Positions 15,096 through 23,495 of a stretch of DNA of 64,000 nucleotides are shown here, piece by piece. How positions within the stretch are numbered: the stretch's first letter is position 1; each line of letters begins with the position of its first letter. The DNA comes from Betaproteobacteria bacterium. GTDB lineage: Bacteria; Pseudomonadota; Gammaproteobacteria; Burkholderiales; Ga0077523. The notes beneath the pieces were generated by a model. That model saw only the letters and a program-made list of their open reading frames with translations, had not been told where the DNA came from and made no database searches. The stretch lies in assembly GCA_016713305.1 (NCBI GenBank), contig JADJPK010000008.1, positions 124,001 through 188,000 of the forward strand, read 5' to 3'. A program made the position numbers and the translations under genes.

Positions 15096-16760
15096 ATGAA
15101 GATCGCCATTGCACAAATCAATTGCACGCTCGGTGACCTCGCCGGCAATGCGGCACGCATTGCGGATGCGGCGGACCGGGCGCGGGCCCTCGGGGCGGAT
15201 GTGCTCGTCACCCCCGAGCTTTCCATCTGCGGCTATCCTCCCGAGGATCTCCTGCTTCGCGACGACTTCGTCCATGCTTGCGAGAACCAGGTGCAGGAAC
15301 TCGCCGGACGGGTCCACGGCATCACGGTGATCGTCGGGCATCCCGAGGGAAGACGGGGCAAACTCCACAACGCGGCGTCCGTGCTTGCGGCCGGGAAGGT
15401 GATCGCCACGTACTACAAGCACGACCTTCCCAACTACACCGTGTTCGACGAGGAGCGCTACTTCGAGCCGGGAAATGCCCCCTGCGTCGTGGACATCGCC
15501 GGAGTGCGGGTGGGCATCAACATCTGCGAGGACGTGTGGGGGCACTCCGGAGCGCCCACCGCCCGGGCTTCCGCCGACAGCCTGCCGCTGAAGCAGTGGG
15601 ACGCGGAGGCGCCCCGCGCCGCCCGCATGGCCGGCGCTCAGATCCTGCTGGTCCTCAATGCCTCGCCCTACCACGTCAACAAGCTCGCCACCCGCTACGA
15701 GGTGGTCGGTGCGAGGGCACGGGAAACCGGCGTGCCGATCGTCTTCTGCAATCTCGTCGGCGGTCAGGACGAACTCGTATTCGATGGTGCATCGTTCGTC
15801 GTGGACGGACAAGGCAAGGTCACCCATCAGCTACCTGCGTTCGAGGAATCACTCGTGGTCGCCGAGATGATGCCGGGGGGCATCGCACCCGGCTTCATCG
15901 AACCCGAGCAACCGCTGGAGGCACTGGTCTACCGCGCCCTGTGCCTGGGAGTGAAGGACTACATCGGCAAGAACGGGTTTCCCGGCACACTCCTGGGCCT
16001 GTCCGGCGGCATCGATTCCGCCATCACGCTCTGCATCGCGGTGGATGCGCTCGGAGCCGACAAGGTCCGGGCCGTGATGATGCCGTCCGAGTACACCTCG
16101 CAGATGAGCCTGGACGATGCCGCGGCACTGGCCGGCAATCTCGGTGTCCGGTACTCGATCCTGCCCATCGGTCCGGCTCTCGACGCATTCTCGTCGACCC
16201 TTTCCGAGGAGTTCGCGGGACGCAAGCCTGACACCACCGAAGAGAATCTCCAGTCGCGCATTCGCGGCACGCTGCTCATGGCGCTATCCAACAAGTTCGG
16301 ATCCATCGTGCTCACGACGGGCAACAAGAGCGAGATGGCCACCGGATATGCCACCCTCTACGGCGACATGGCCGGGGGGTTCGCGGTGCTGAAGGACATC
16401 AGCAAGACCCTGGTGTACCGGCTGTCGAACTACCGTAACCGGCTTTCGCCCGTGATTCCGGAGCGGATCATCACCCGGCCGCCTTCGGCGGAGTTGAAGC
16501 CCAACCAGGTGGACCAGGACAGCCTTCCTCCCTACGAGGTGCTCGACGCGATCATGGAGATGTACGTGGAACGGGATCTGCCGCCCGTGGCCATCATCGG
16601 ACACGGATTTGCCCGTGCCGATGTCGAGCGCGTCGTCCGGCTGCTCACGGTGAGCGAATACAAGCGCAGGCAGGCGCCCATCGGCGTGCGGATCACCCCG
16701 CGCGGCTTCGGCAAGGACTGGCGCTATCCCATCACCAACCGCTATCGCGACAAGTTCTAA
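15096..16760 (+). CDS. nadE: Glutamine-dependent NAD+ synthetase
   Basis: This 554-residue enzyme makes NAD+ from nicotinate adenine dinucleotide using ammonia released from glutamine. Its N-terminal nitrilase-type glutaminase domain (1-260) shows the Glu (TPELSICGYPPEDLL), Lys (YYKHDLPNY) and Cys (INICEDVWG) of the catalytic triad. The C-terminal synthetase domain has the PP-loop LGLSGGIDSAI and downstream TTGNKSEMATGYATLYGDM and RPPSAEL segments. ATG 15096 starts at the conserved MKIAIAQINCTLGD. A TATATT box immediately upstream (about 15082) would give a very short leader. Confidence 0.96.
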   Translation: MKIAIAQINCTLGDLAGNAARIADAADRARALGADVLVTPELSICGYPPEDLLLRDDFVHACENQVQELAGRVHGITVIVGHPEGRRGKLHNAASVLAAGKVIATYYKHDLPNYTVFDEERYFEPGNAPCVVDIAGVRVGINICEDVWGHSGAPTARASADSLPLKQWDAEAPRAARMAGAQILLVLNASPYHVNKLATRYEVVGARARETGVPIVFCNLVGGQDELVFDGASFVVDGQGKVTHQLPAFEESLVVAEMMPGGIAPGFIEPEQPLEALVYRALCLGVKDYIGKNGFPGTLLGLSGGIDSAITLCIAVDALGADKVRAVMMPSEYTSQMSLDDAAALAGNLGVRYSILPIGPALDAFSSTLSEEFAGRKPDTTEENLQSRIRGTLLMALSNKFGSIVLTTGNKSEMATGYATLYGDMAGGFAVLKDISKTLVYRLSNYRNRLSPVIPERIITRPPSAELKPNQVDQDSLPPYEVLDAIMEMYVERDLPPVAIIGHGFARADVERVVRLLTVSEYKRRQAPIGVRITPRGFGKDWRYPITNRYRDKF

Positions 16761-16953
16761 CGTCGGTACGGCGCGGGGCCGAAGCTTCGCTCCGTAGGTA
16801 GCCGGAACCACGGCGTGAGCGACTCCCTGTCATCACGCCTACACGACTCTTCGGCAGGCTTCCGATAGGTGGCACTTCGCCACCTCGATCCCGCCAACGC
16901 TTTCCTCGAGGACAGTGTCCAAAGGTCGGGACGCTCGTCTTAAGGAGACAATC

Positions 16954-17670
16954 ATGAAGAATGTCCTCATCCTGGCCGCCGTGGCGGCGCTGGTGTCGGG
17001 CACGGCTCAAGCCGCGTCGGAGGTGGAAGCCATAGAAAACGCGACCGTTCAGCCGGCGCAGGTCCGGAGCGGAAGCAACGGCATCAACTTCTTCAACATC
17101 GAAGGCTCGGCCAACGGCAATTTCGCTTCCTACGGCGTTGCCCGGTTCGACGTGACGGCCATCAAGGCGGGTTTCGACGCGGTCTACGGTGTGGGTGGCT
17201 GGGTCGTCGACAGCGTTGCGCTCCAGCTGACGCAGTCGAATGCGGGCTTCACGAACGACGGGTTGGTGGACGTGTACTTCACCGATGACGACAGCGTCAC
17301 TCTCGCGGGCGGCTCGACGGCCCTCCTGCATCCCTTCGCAGGAGACTTCCCCGACGCACAGAAGATCCTGGGTTATGCGTTCCAGGAAACCGCGACAGGT
17401 GACACGAACAGCTATCAGCTCTTCGACAGGGCCGGTATCAATACCTCGGGAGGCAACGCGCTGGCGGCGGACCTGCTCGGCGACAACATGGTGACTCTCG
17501 CGCTCGTCGACGTGGATGCCAGCGTGGCCGCGACCTACGCGGGTTACAACAACAACACGTACGCGGGACCGACGCTCTTCATCGAGGCCGCGCCCGTGCC
17601 CGAACCCGAGACACTCGTACTTCTTGGTGCCGGTCTGGCCGGGCTGGCTGCCTTGCGGCGCAAGCGCTGA
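16954..17670 (+). CDS. PEP-CTERM protein, unknown function
   Basis: A strong AAGGAG lies 8 bases before ATG 16954. The 238-residue product has a signal peptide (VSGTAQAAS), a middle region of short beta segments (FFNIEGSANGNFASYGVARFDV, VDSVALQLTQSNAGF, DGLVDVYFTDDD, YAGPTLFIEAA) and a sorting tail VPEPETLVLLGAGLAGLAALRRKR. It resembles DNRLRE-type or similar surface beta-sandwich domains, but I cannot assign one. A strong terminator hairpin follows, so the gene is probably monocistronic. Confidence 0.88.
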   Translation: MKNVLILAAVAALVSGTAQAASEVEAIENATVQPAQVRSGSNGINFFNIEGSANGNFASYGVARFDVTAIKAGFDAVYGVGGWVVDSVALQLTQSNAGFTNDGLVDVYFTDDDSVTLAGGSTALLHPFAGDFPDAQKILGYAFQETATGDTNSYQLFDRAGINTSGGNALAADLLGDNMVTLALVDVDASVAATYAGYNNNTYAGPTLFIEAAPVPEPETLVLLGAGLAGLAALRRKR

Positions 17671-17673
17671 GTG

Positions 17674-17708
17674 GAAGCGAAGGCGCGCTTCGGCGCGCCT
17701 TCGCTTCT
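17674..17708 (+). terminator. Strong hairpin terminator after PEP-CTERM gene
   Basis: A perfect 14-bp stem GAAGCGAAGGCGCG / CGCGCCTTCGCTTC with a small loop starts 4 bp after the stop codon; the trailing sequence is TAGC rather than a T run. Confidence 0.65.
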
Positions 17709-17773
17709 AGCATGGCCGGGGACTCGGATCATTCTGATCCATCCCAGGGACTTTGTTTCTCTCGCTGGAGCGG

Positions 17774-19024
17774 CTAGGGGGTGTCGCCGAGAGAGAGGTC
17801 GGCAGAGAGGCGAAGCTCCGTCGCTCCCGGCGTGACGATGCCTGCAGCGGTCAGCAGGATGCCCTCCAGCCGTTGCACCACCCCTTCCCAATCCAATGAC
17901 TGAGCGGTTGTCCTGGCCTGGCGTCCCATGTCTCTGGCGCGTACAAAGTCAGAGGCGAGGTCGGCTGCCAGCCGCACGAAGTCCTCGCTCCTGTTTCGCG
18001 CAAGCATTCCGTTGACGCCGTCGCGGATGTGTTCCCGGGCAGCGGCATAGTCGAATGCGACCACCGCCAGCCCGCTCGCCATCGCCTCGACGGTGACATT
18101 TCCGTACGTCTCGGTGAGGCTGGGAAAGAGAAAGACATCCGACGAGGCATAGTGAGCGGCGAGATCCTCGCCCGTTCGAGTGCCGGCGAAGACAGCGTCC
18201 GGAATTCGCGATTCCATCTCGGCCCGGGCGGGACCGTCTCCCACGAAGATCAGGCGGACCTTGGCGTTCCGGGCGCGCATCGCCTCGAAAGCGAGAGCGA
18301 GTGTCGTGAGATTCTTTTCCGGCGCAAGCCGACCGACGTACAGAACGACCGTGTCGCCTGGACCGGCTCCCCACGATCGGCGCAGCGATTCGCTACGGCG
18401 GTTCGGGTCGAACAGCCGCGTATCCACGCCTCTCGAGATCACCTCCAGGTTCCGGAACCCCTGCGCCGCGAGTTCGACGCGCATCGTCTCCGTCGGCACG
18501 AGCGTGAACCGCGTGCGGTTATGGAATTTCCGGAGATAGCCGAGAATCGGCTTCTTCAGCCACCCCACTCCGTAGTGGGCGCTGTAGGCATGGAAATTCG
18601 TCCGGAAATCGGAGACCACAGGCAGCTTGAGCTTGGTGACCGCCTGCAGAGCGGACCAGCCGAGCGGCCCCTCCGTCACGATGTGAACGATGTCCGGCCG
18701 ATTCACCGACCACAACTGCGTGAGTGTGCGCTTTGCCGGGAAGCCCACACGCAGGGAAGGGTAGCGAGGAATGGGAAGCCCGCGCGTCAACGTTTCCGAG
18801 AACTGGGGATCGGAGCCTGGCTTGTCCGATCGGTCCTGTCGGGGTCTGATGAGCTGGATCTGATGGTTGCGCCGGCGCAAGCCATCGATGAAACGCGCCG
18901 CGCTCATCGACACGCCATTGATCTCCGGTGGATAGGTCTCGGTGACCACGGCGATCCGCAACGACCGCCGCATCACCGGGAGCTGTTCGACCAGCAGGGG
19001 GACCGATTCCGAGCGCATGCGCAT
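17774..19024 (-). CDS. GT4-family glycosyltransferase (mannosyltransferase-like)
   Basis: This protein of up to 416 residues is a retaining GT-B glycosyltransferase. The N-terminal acceptor domain has IAVVTETYPPEINGVSMS and VVSDFRTNFHAYSAHYG. The donor domain shows ISRGVDTRLFDP, VLYVGRLAPEKNL, IFVGDGPARAEME and the PSLTETYGNVTVEAMASGL signature (E-x7-E). The pattern matches GDP-mannose- or UDP-sugar-dependent enzymes acting on lipid or polysaccharide precursors at the inner membrane. An internal start at 18973 (MRRSLRIAVV) is equally possible; no clear Shine-Dalgarno decides. It may take part in surface glycan synthesis. Confidence 0.88.
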   Translation of the reverse strand: MRMRSESVPLLVEQLPVMRRSLRIAVVTETYPPEINGVSMSAARFIDGLRRRNHQIQLIRPRQDRSDKPGSDPQFSETLTRGLPIPRYPSLRVGFPAKRTLTQLWSVNRPDIVHIVTEGPLGWSALQAVTKLKLPVVSDFRTNFHAYSAHYGVGWLKKPILGYLRKFHNRTRFTLVPTETMRVELAAQGFRNLEVISRGVDTRLFDPNRRSESLRRSWGAGPGDTVVLYVGRLAPEKNLTTLALAFEAMRARNAKVRLIFVGDGPARAEMESRIPDAVFAGTRTGEDLAAHYASSDVFLFPSLTETYGNVTVEAMASGLAVVAFDYAAAREHIRDGVNGMLARNRSEDFVRLAADLASDFVRARDMGRQARTTAQSLDWEGVVQRLEGILLTAAGIVTPGATELRLSADLSLGDTP

Positions 19025-19277
19025 ACGCTGACAGACGGACGCGACGCTTCAATGACCGCCGCATGACGATTCTGCGACGCTACGGAAGACCCACAGGAAC
19101 GGCCACGGCTGCCGATAAATGCGCTGGGATCGAGGCAGGCATGGGAACCGTCGCGTCATCTCGAACCTTCATCAGGTTCCGGATCCATGTCTTTGCTTCG
19201 TCACGAAAGCATCGACGATCTGTCGCAATACGGCATTACCGTCGACATGCCTCTGCAAACCACCCTTCGGAGTCTCG

Positions 19278-19886
19278 ATGAAAGACCTGATGAGCCAATT
19301 GAAAGTCCTGCGCTGGGACGACCACCGCTACTACCACCAGAGCCGGATCAATCAGTCGCTCCATTTCGTGAGCGCCCTCAGCTTCCTCACGGCGTACGTG
19401 ATGCTGTTCATCGACCCGGCCATCTCGGCGCTGATCGGGTGGCTCGTCGGGATGGGCACACGCCAGACGGGGCACTACGTATTCGAGCCCCGCGGCTACG
19501 ATCACGTCAACGATGCCACGGACGAATACAAGGAGAAGATCAAGGTCGGCTTCAACATGCGTCGCAAGACGATCCTGATCGCCGTATGGCTTGCCTGTCC
19601 GCTGCTGCTCTACGTCGACCCGACCCTGTTCGGTCTGATGGAACCGAGTCAGACGAAGGTGGAATACGTCCACGACGTGGGCTTGCTCTGGCTGGCTCTT
19701 GGCGTCGGCGGCCTGATGTTCCGCACACTGCACCTGCTGTTCATTCGTGATGCCGGCACGGCTCTGGCGTGGATGCTCAAGATCCTCACCGATCCCTTCC
19801 ACGATGTGAAGCTCTACCACAAGTCGCCTCTGTACCTGCTGCGCGGCGAACTGCTCGACCCCATGACGCACGTGCACCACGGCTGA
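19278..19886 (+). CDS. Histidine-rich four-helix membrane protein, unknown
   Basis: From ATG 19278 the 202-residue protein has about four membrane segments (two near 29-55, one near 95-110, one near 130-150). Conserved-looking histidines flank them: DDHRYYHQSR, QSLHFVS, GHYVFEPRGYDHVND, FHDVKLYHKS and a C-terminal HVHHG. The layout resembles Mpo1-like (DUF962) or fatty-acid-hydroxylase-like di-metal membrane enzymes, but the spacing does not let me name one. It is flanked by hairpins and appears monocistronic. Confidence 0.7.
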   Translation: MKDLMSQLKVLRWDDHRYYHQSRINQSLHFVSALSFLTAYVMLFIDPAISALIGWLVGMGTRQTGHYVFEPRGYDHVNDATDEYKEKIKVGFNMRRKTILIAVWLACPLLLYVDPTLFGLMEPSQTKVEYVHDVGLLWLALGVGGLMFRTLHLLFIRDAGTALAWMLKILTDPFHDVKLYHKSPLYLLRGELLDPMTHVHHG

Positions 19887-19910
19887 GTTCGCCAGGGTTC
19901 GCATGGGAAC

Positions 19911-19936
19911 GGTGCGCCCCCTGGACGGGGCGCACC
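19911..19936 (+). terminator. Hairpin after membrane-protein gene
   Basis: A perfect 10-bp stem GGTGCGCCCC / GGGGCGCACC with a 6-base loop sits 24 bp after the stop. Confidence 0.55.
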
Positions 19937-19980
19937 AGCAAGGGGGAGACGAGTCGGTTCCTCGTGTCGGATAACAGACC

Positions 19981-20011
19981 GGAGAAGGTCTGGTCAGATC
20001 AGACCTTCTCC
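19981..20011 (-). terminator. Hairpin terminator overlapping end of aminotransferase gene
   Basis: A perfect 12-bp stem GGAGAAGGTCTG / CAGACCTTCTCC with a 7-base loop overlaps the last codons and stop of the minus-strand aminotransferase gene. Confidence 0.55.
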
Positions 20012-21666
20012 TGGCGGGAGAGCCGGCGAGAGATGATCTCGCGCAGGACGCCGCGGCGAATCGAGCGGTTCGTGGCCTCGGGTGATGTCCACCACCAGCC
20101 GTCCTTCTCCATGGCAGCCGCCGCGCGGACGAACCGCCGGGCCACCTCCGCGAAGTCCTCGTCCGTGTAGTCGAGACTGAAGATCAGGCGGCCCGTACCC
20201 ACCCAGCTCAACGCAAGACCCTCGGCACGAAGGTAGAACTGAAGCATCCAGTTGTAGCGGCTGGCGCGGGTGTACAGCACGGTCCAGATGGTGGAGAGAT
20301 TCGCCACCCGCACAGGCAGACCGCTTTGCTCGAGTTGATGGTTGAGGGATTCGGCGCGTCCGTTCCAGCGCTCGTCCAGACCGTCGTAGATGCCGGAGAT
20401 GCCGGGGCCGTCCAAGCGCTCGAAGAACGACTGCATCGAAGCCATCACATACGGATGAGAGTTGAATGTCCCGCGGGCGAAGCAGATGTCTCCCGGACGA
20501 TCGTCGCGGAAGCGCTTCATGACTTCCCGCTTTCCGCACAGGACTCCCACGGGAAAGCCGCCCGCGACCGTCTTGCCGTACGTCACCATGTCCGCCCTGA
20601 CGCCGAAGTACTCCTGCGCACCGCCGCGGGCGAGCCGGAATCCCACGAACACCTCGTCGAAGATCAGCACGATGCCGCGTTCGGAGCAGACGTCCCGCAG
20701 ACGGCGCAGCCACTGCGCGTAGGCCTCGCGATCGAAGTGCGCGTTGCGTCCGCCATCCACGAGAGCACCGTCGCTCGGAGCGCCGGAGTTGGGGTGCAGC
20801 GCCTGCAGCGGATTCACCAGCACACAGGCGATGTCCTTCCGGGTACGCAGGACCCGGAGGGCGCGATCGCTCATGTCTTCCAGCGTGTAGGTCTCCCGTG
20901 CCGGCACCGGATTGCCCACTCCGGGTTGCACATCGCCCCACCATCCGTGGTAGGCGCCGCAGAAGCGGACGAGATGGGAACGGCCGGTGTGATAGCGCGC
21001 GAGGCGCACGGCCTGCATGACCGCCTCGGTGCCCGACATGTGGAAGGAAACTTCATCGAGGCCCGACACCTCCTGCAGCCGCCTCACGTTGAAGGCGACG
21101 CTGGGATGGTAGGCACCCAGGACCGGACCGAGGCCGGAGGCATTCGCGCATCCTTCCGCCATGCAGGCCTTGTAGAAGTCGTGGCCGAACACGTTGACGC
21201 CATAGGAGCCGGTGAGGTCGTAGAACTCGTTGCCGTCGAGATCCTTCACCCGGACGCCCGCCGAGGACTCCACGAAGGCCCCCGCAGAGAGGTGGGCTTT
21301 CACGTGCCGGCTGAACTGGAACGGCACGCGGTACGTGCTGGTGAACTGCAAGTCGGAGATCGCGTCTCGCACTTCTGCCGTCCTGGCGGCGGTCCGCGCG
21401 AACCGCGTTCTGTAGATCTCTGCGAGCCGTTCGAATGCCTCCCGCCTTCTGGCGGCGATCTCCGGGGGCGCTCCATCGGCGTCGTAGAAGCGCGATTCGC
21501 CGTACTCGTAGAAGGGCACGAGCCTGGCGACGAATCTCGACATGCGCGCGTGCCCCCCGAGCGAGCGGTGCTTGGCCCGGGACAGCTGGAGGCGGCGGCG
21601 AAGTTTGGGAAATGCGGCGGCAAGCGTGCCGGCGCCCAGCGCAATCAGAGCGATTTCTTCATCCAT
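19999..21666 (-). CDS. Class III PLP aminotransferase (glutamate-1-semialdehyde mutase-like) with N-terminal extension
   Basis: The 555-residue protein has about 120 extra residues before the usual class III fold, beginning with a hydrophobic stretch (IALIALGAGTLAAAF) that may anchor it to the membrane. The aminotransferase core shows LDGNEFYDLTGSYGVNVFGH, FHMSGTEAVMQAVRLARYHTG, FDEVFVGFR and the PLP-lysine segment VTYGKTVAGGFPVG. Annotation pipelines would call it glutamate-1-semialdehyde aminomutase, but the extension and context argue against haem synthesis. It is divergent from psd with 40 bp between the start codons, so a role in amino-lipid metabolism is possible but unproven. Confidence 0.82.
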   Translation of the reverse strand: MDEEIALIALGAGTLAAAFPKLRRRLQLSRAKHRSLGGHARMSRFVARLVPFYEYGESRFYDADGAPPEIAARRREAFERLAEIYRTRFARTAARTAEVRDAISDLQFTSTYRVPFQFSRHVKAHLSAGAFVESSAGVRVKDLDGNEFYDLTGSYGVNVFGHDFYKACMAEGCANASGLGPVLGAYHPSVAFNVRRLQEVSGLDEVSFHMSGTEAVMQAVRLARYHTGRSHLVRFCGAYHGWWGDVQPGVGNPVPARETYTLEDMSDRALRVLRTRKDIACVLVNPLQALHPNSGAPSDGALVDGGRNAHFDREAYAQWLRRLRDVCSERGIVLIFDEVFVGFRLARGGAQEYFGVRADMVTYGKTVAGGFPVGVLCGKREVMKRFRDDRPGDICFARGTFNSHPYVMASMQSFFERLDGPGISGIYDGLDERWNGRAESLNHQLEQSGLPVRVANLSTIWTVLYTRASRYNWMLQFYLRAEGLALSWVGTGRLIFSLDYTDEDFAEVARRFVRAAAAMEKDGWWWTSPEATNRSIRRGVLREIISRRLSRQEKV

Positions 21667-21706
21667 GCGCCAGCATTTACCGGGCGCACTTTACGGGACT
21701 GTGACC

Positions 21707-22612
21707 ATGCCGGGTTTTCTTGCCAGACTGGCACAAAGGGAAGGGGTCAATTTCTGGCTCACCAACCGCATTCCGCGCCGCAGCCTCACGCGATTCATGG
21801 GCTGGTTCAGCAAGATCGAGCACCCCCTGATCCGCGACATCTCCCTGCGGGTCTGGCGCACGTTCAGCGATCTGGATCTGTCGGAAGCGCGACGCTCCGA
21901 GTTCCGCAGTCTGCACGATTGCTTCACCCGGGAACTGAAGGACGGTGCCAGACCGATCCACCCGGACCCGTCCATCCTCACCAGTCCGTGCGATGCCATC
22001 ATCGGCGCCTGCGGGCGGGTGCGGGACGGCATGGTCGTCCAGGCAAAGGGGTTTCCCTACCCGATCGACGAACTGCTTGCCGATCCGTTGCTGGCCCGGC
22101 GATTCCAGGAGGGCGTCTACGTGACGATGCGGCTCACCTCCACCATGTATCACCGCTTCCACGCCCCCGCCGACTGCCGTGTCCGACGGGTAACCTACAT
22201 TCCCGGCGATGTCTGGAACGTCAATCCGGTCGCGTTGAAGCGGGTCGAGCGTCTCTACTGCCGTAACGAACGCGCCGTCATCCGCGCCGAGGTGGCGGGT
22301 CGCGGCGACGTCATCGCGCTCGTCCCCGTGGCGGCCGTGCTGGTCGCGAGCATCCGGCTCCACTTTGCGGACGTGCTGCTCAACATGGGATACCGGGGGC
22401 CGCGAGAGCTGCCCTGCGACGCATCGTTGCTCAAGGGACAGGAGATGGGGTGGTTCGAACACGGCTCCACGATCATCGTGTTCGCGCCCCGAGGTTACGA
22501 CCTCTGCGAGCGCGTCACCACCGGGGACAGGATCAGGATGGGAGAACCGCTGCTGCGGCTGCCGCAGGCGGCGGTACCGGGGAAGGCTACCGGGCACTCA
22601 GAAGCTTCGTGA
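21707..22612 (+). CDS. psd: Phosphatidylserine decarboxylase
   Basis: This 301-residue proenzyme converts phosphatidylserine to phosphatidylethanolamine at the inner membrane. Visible landmarks are SPCDAIIGACGRV, YPIDELL, LTSTMYHRFHAP (active-site His region), YIPGDVWNVNP and the self-cleavage site EMGWFEHGSTIIVF, where Ser of GST becomes the pyruvoyl group. The cleavage motif is HGST rather than LGST, as in a known subset. The length is usual. The gene overlaps the convergent response regulator gene by 26 bp at its 3' end and is divergent from the aminotransferase. Confidence 0.92.
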   Translation: MPGFLARLAQREGVNFWLTNRIPRRSLTRFMGWFSKIEHPLIRDISLRVWRTFSDLDLSEARRSEFRSLHDCFTRELKDGARPIHPDPSILTSPCDAIIGACGRVRDGMVVQAKGFPYPIDELLADPLLARRFQEGVYVTMRLTSTMYHRFHAPADCRVRRVTYIPGDVWNVNPVALKRVERLYCRNERAVIRAEVAGRGDVIALVPVAAVLVASIRLHFADVLLNMGYRGPRELPCDASLLKGQEMGWFEHGSTIIVFAPRGYDLCERVTTGDRIRMGEPLLRLPQAAVPGKATGHSEAS

Positions 22613-23495
22613 CGACAGAGGCGGCCGCGGCGCGATTCTCCACTCCCAGCTTCACGAAGACGCGCTCGAGATGCTTGTCGACGGTGCGGGGGCTCGAGCC
22701 GAGAATTGCACCGATGTCACGGCTCGACTTTCCGCGCGAGACCCACAGGAGCACCTCCGCTTCGCGCTCGGTAAGCTGGAACCGCTTGCCGAGACTCTCC
22801 AGAGCACCGGAATCGTCCGCCTCTTCGACCGCAAGAAGAAGCTGGCCGCCGCCCGCGTCTCCGAGCGAAGAAAGCGTGTAGCGCGGACGCTCCTCCGGCC
22901 AGCCGTAGGGGCGGACCTCCGCACCCCTCGACACGGCTCCCAGCCACCGGGCGATGGCTGCCGGCAGTGTCCTGTTCTCGTCCAGGGACGTGGCATCGAT
23001 GAAGCTGGCCGCCTTGGGCGTGTGCCAGACCACCACACCGCTGCCATCCACCGCCACCAGCGCGCGGCCCGCGGCGTCGAGCGCCGCGCGCGTGCTGGTC
23101 ATGCGCCGCGCATTGGCCAGGTGGCTGCGGATGCGCGCGATGAGGGCGTCGGGATCGATGGGTTTGGTCACATAGTCCACTCCGCCCGCGTCGAAGCCGC
23201 GAATGACATGCTCCGTGTCGGTCAGGCCGGTCATGAAGATGATCGGCACGGCGGCGACAGCGGGCTCGGCACGCAGCGCCACGCAGGTGTCGAAGCCGTC
23301 CATGCCGGGCATCACGGCATCGAGAAGGATCACGTCGGGCGTGAGACGCCGCACCCGCTCGAGGGCGGAGGCGCCATCGGTGGCGACCAGGACCGTCATC
23401 CCGTGGTTTTCCAGCGCGTCGGTCAGCAGTGACAGAGTGTCGGGAGAATCGTCGACGACCAGCACGACATCCCGGCGGAAAGATTCAGACGGCAC
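22587..23495 (-). CDS. LuxR-type response regulator, partner of the permease-kinase
   Basis: The start is GTG 23495, with GAGGAG about 10 bases upstream, inside the last codons of the upstream kinase gene (11-bp overlap). The 302-residue product has an N-terminal receiver (VLVVDDSPDT, DVILLDAVMPG with phospho-acceptor Asp59, KPIDPD), a middle PAS-like segment (about 130-225, LVAVDGSGVVVWHTPKAA), and a C-terminal LuxR/GerE helix-turn-helix (LTEREAEVLLWVSRGKSSRDIG...RTVDKHLERVFVKLGVENR). It should bind DNA when phosphorylated. The obvious donor is the overlapping hybrid kinase, and the obvious candidate target is the divergent amide-transport operon. Confidence 0.9.
   Translation of the reverse strand: MPSESFRRDVVLVVDDSPDTLSLLTDALENHGMTVLVATDGASALERVRRLTPDVILLDAVMPGMDGFDTCVALRAEPAVAAVPIIFMTGLTDTEHVIRGFDAGGVDYVTKPIDPDALIARIRSHLANARRMTSTRAALDAAGRALVAVDGSGVVVWHTPKAASFIDATSLDENRTLPAAIARWLGAVSRGAEVRPYGWPEERPRYTLSSLGDAGGGQLLLAVEEADDSGALESLGKRFQLTEREAEVLLWVSRGKSSRDIGAILGSSPRTVDKHLERVFVKLGVENRAAAASVVTKLLSAR

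Noticed and set aside
16866..16882. TGGCAC before a PEP-CTERM gene as a -24 element
   Set aside because: It is part of a GGTGGC/GCCACC hairpin and has no GC element at the -12 position.
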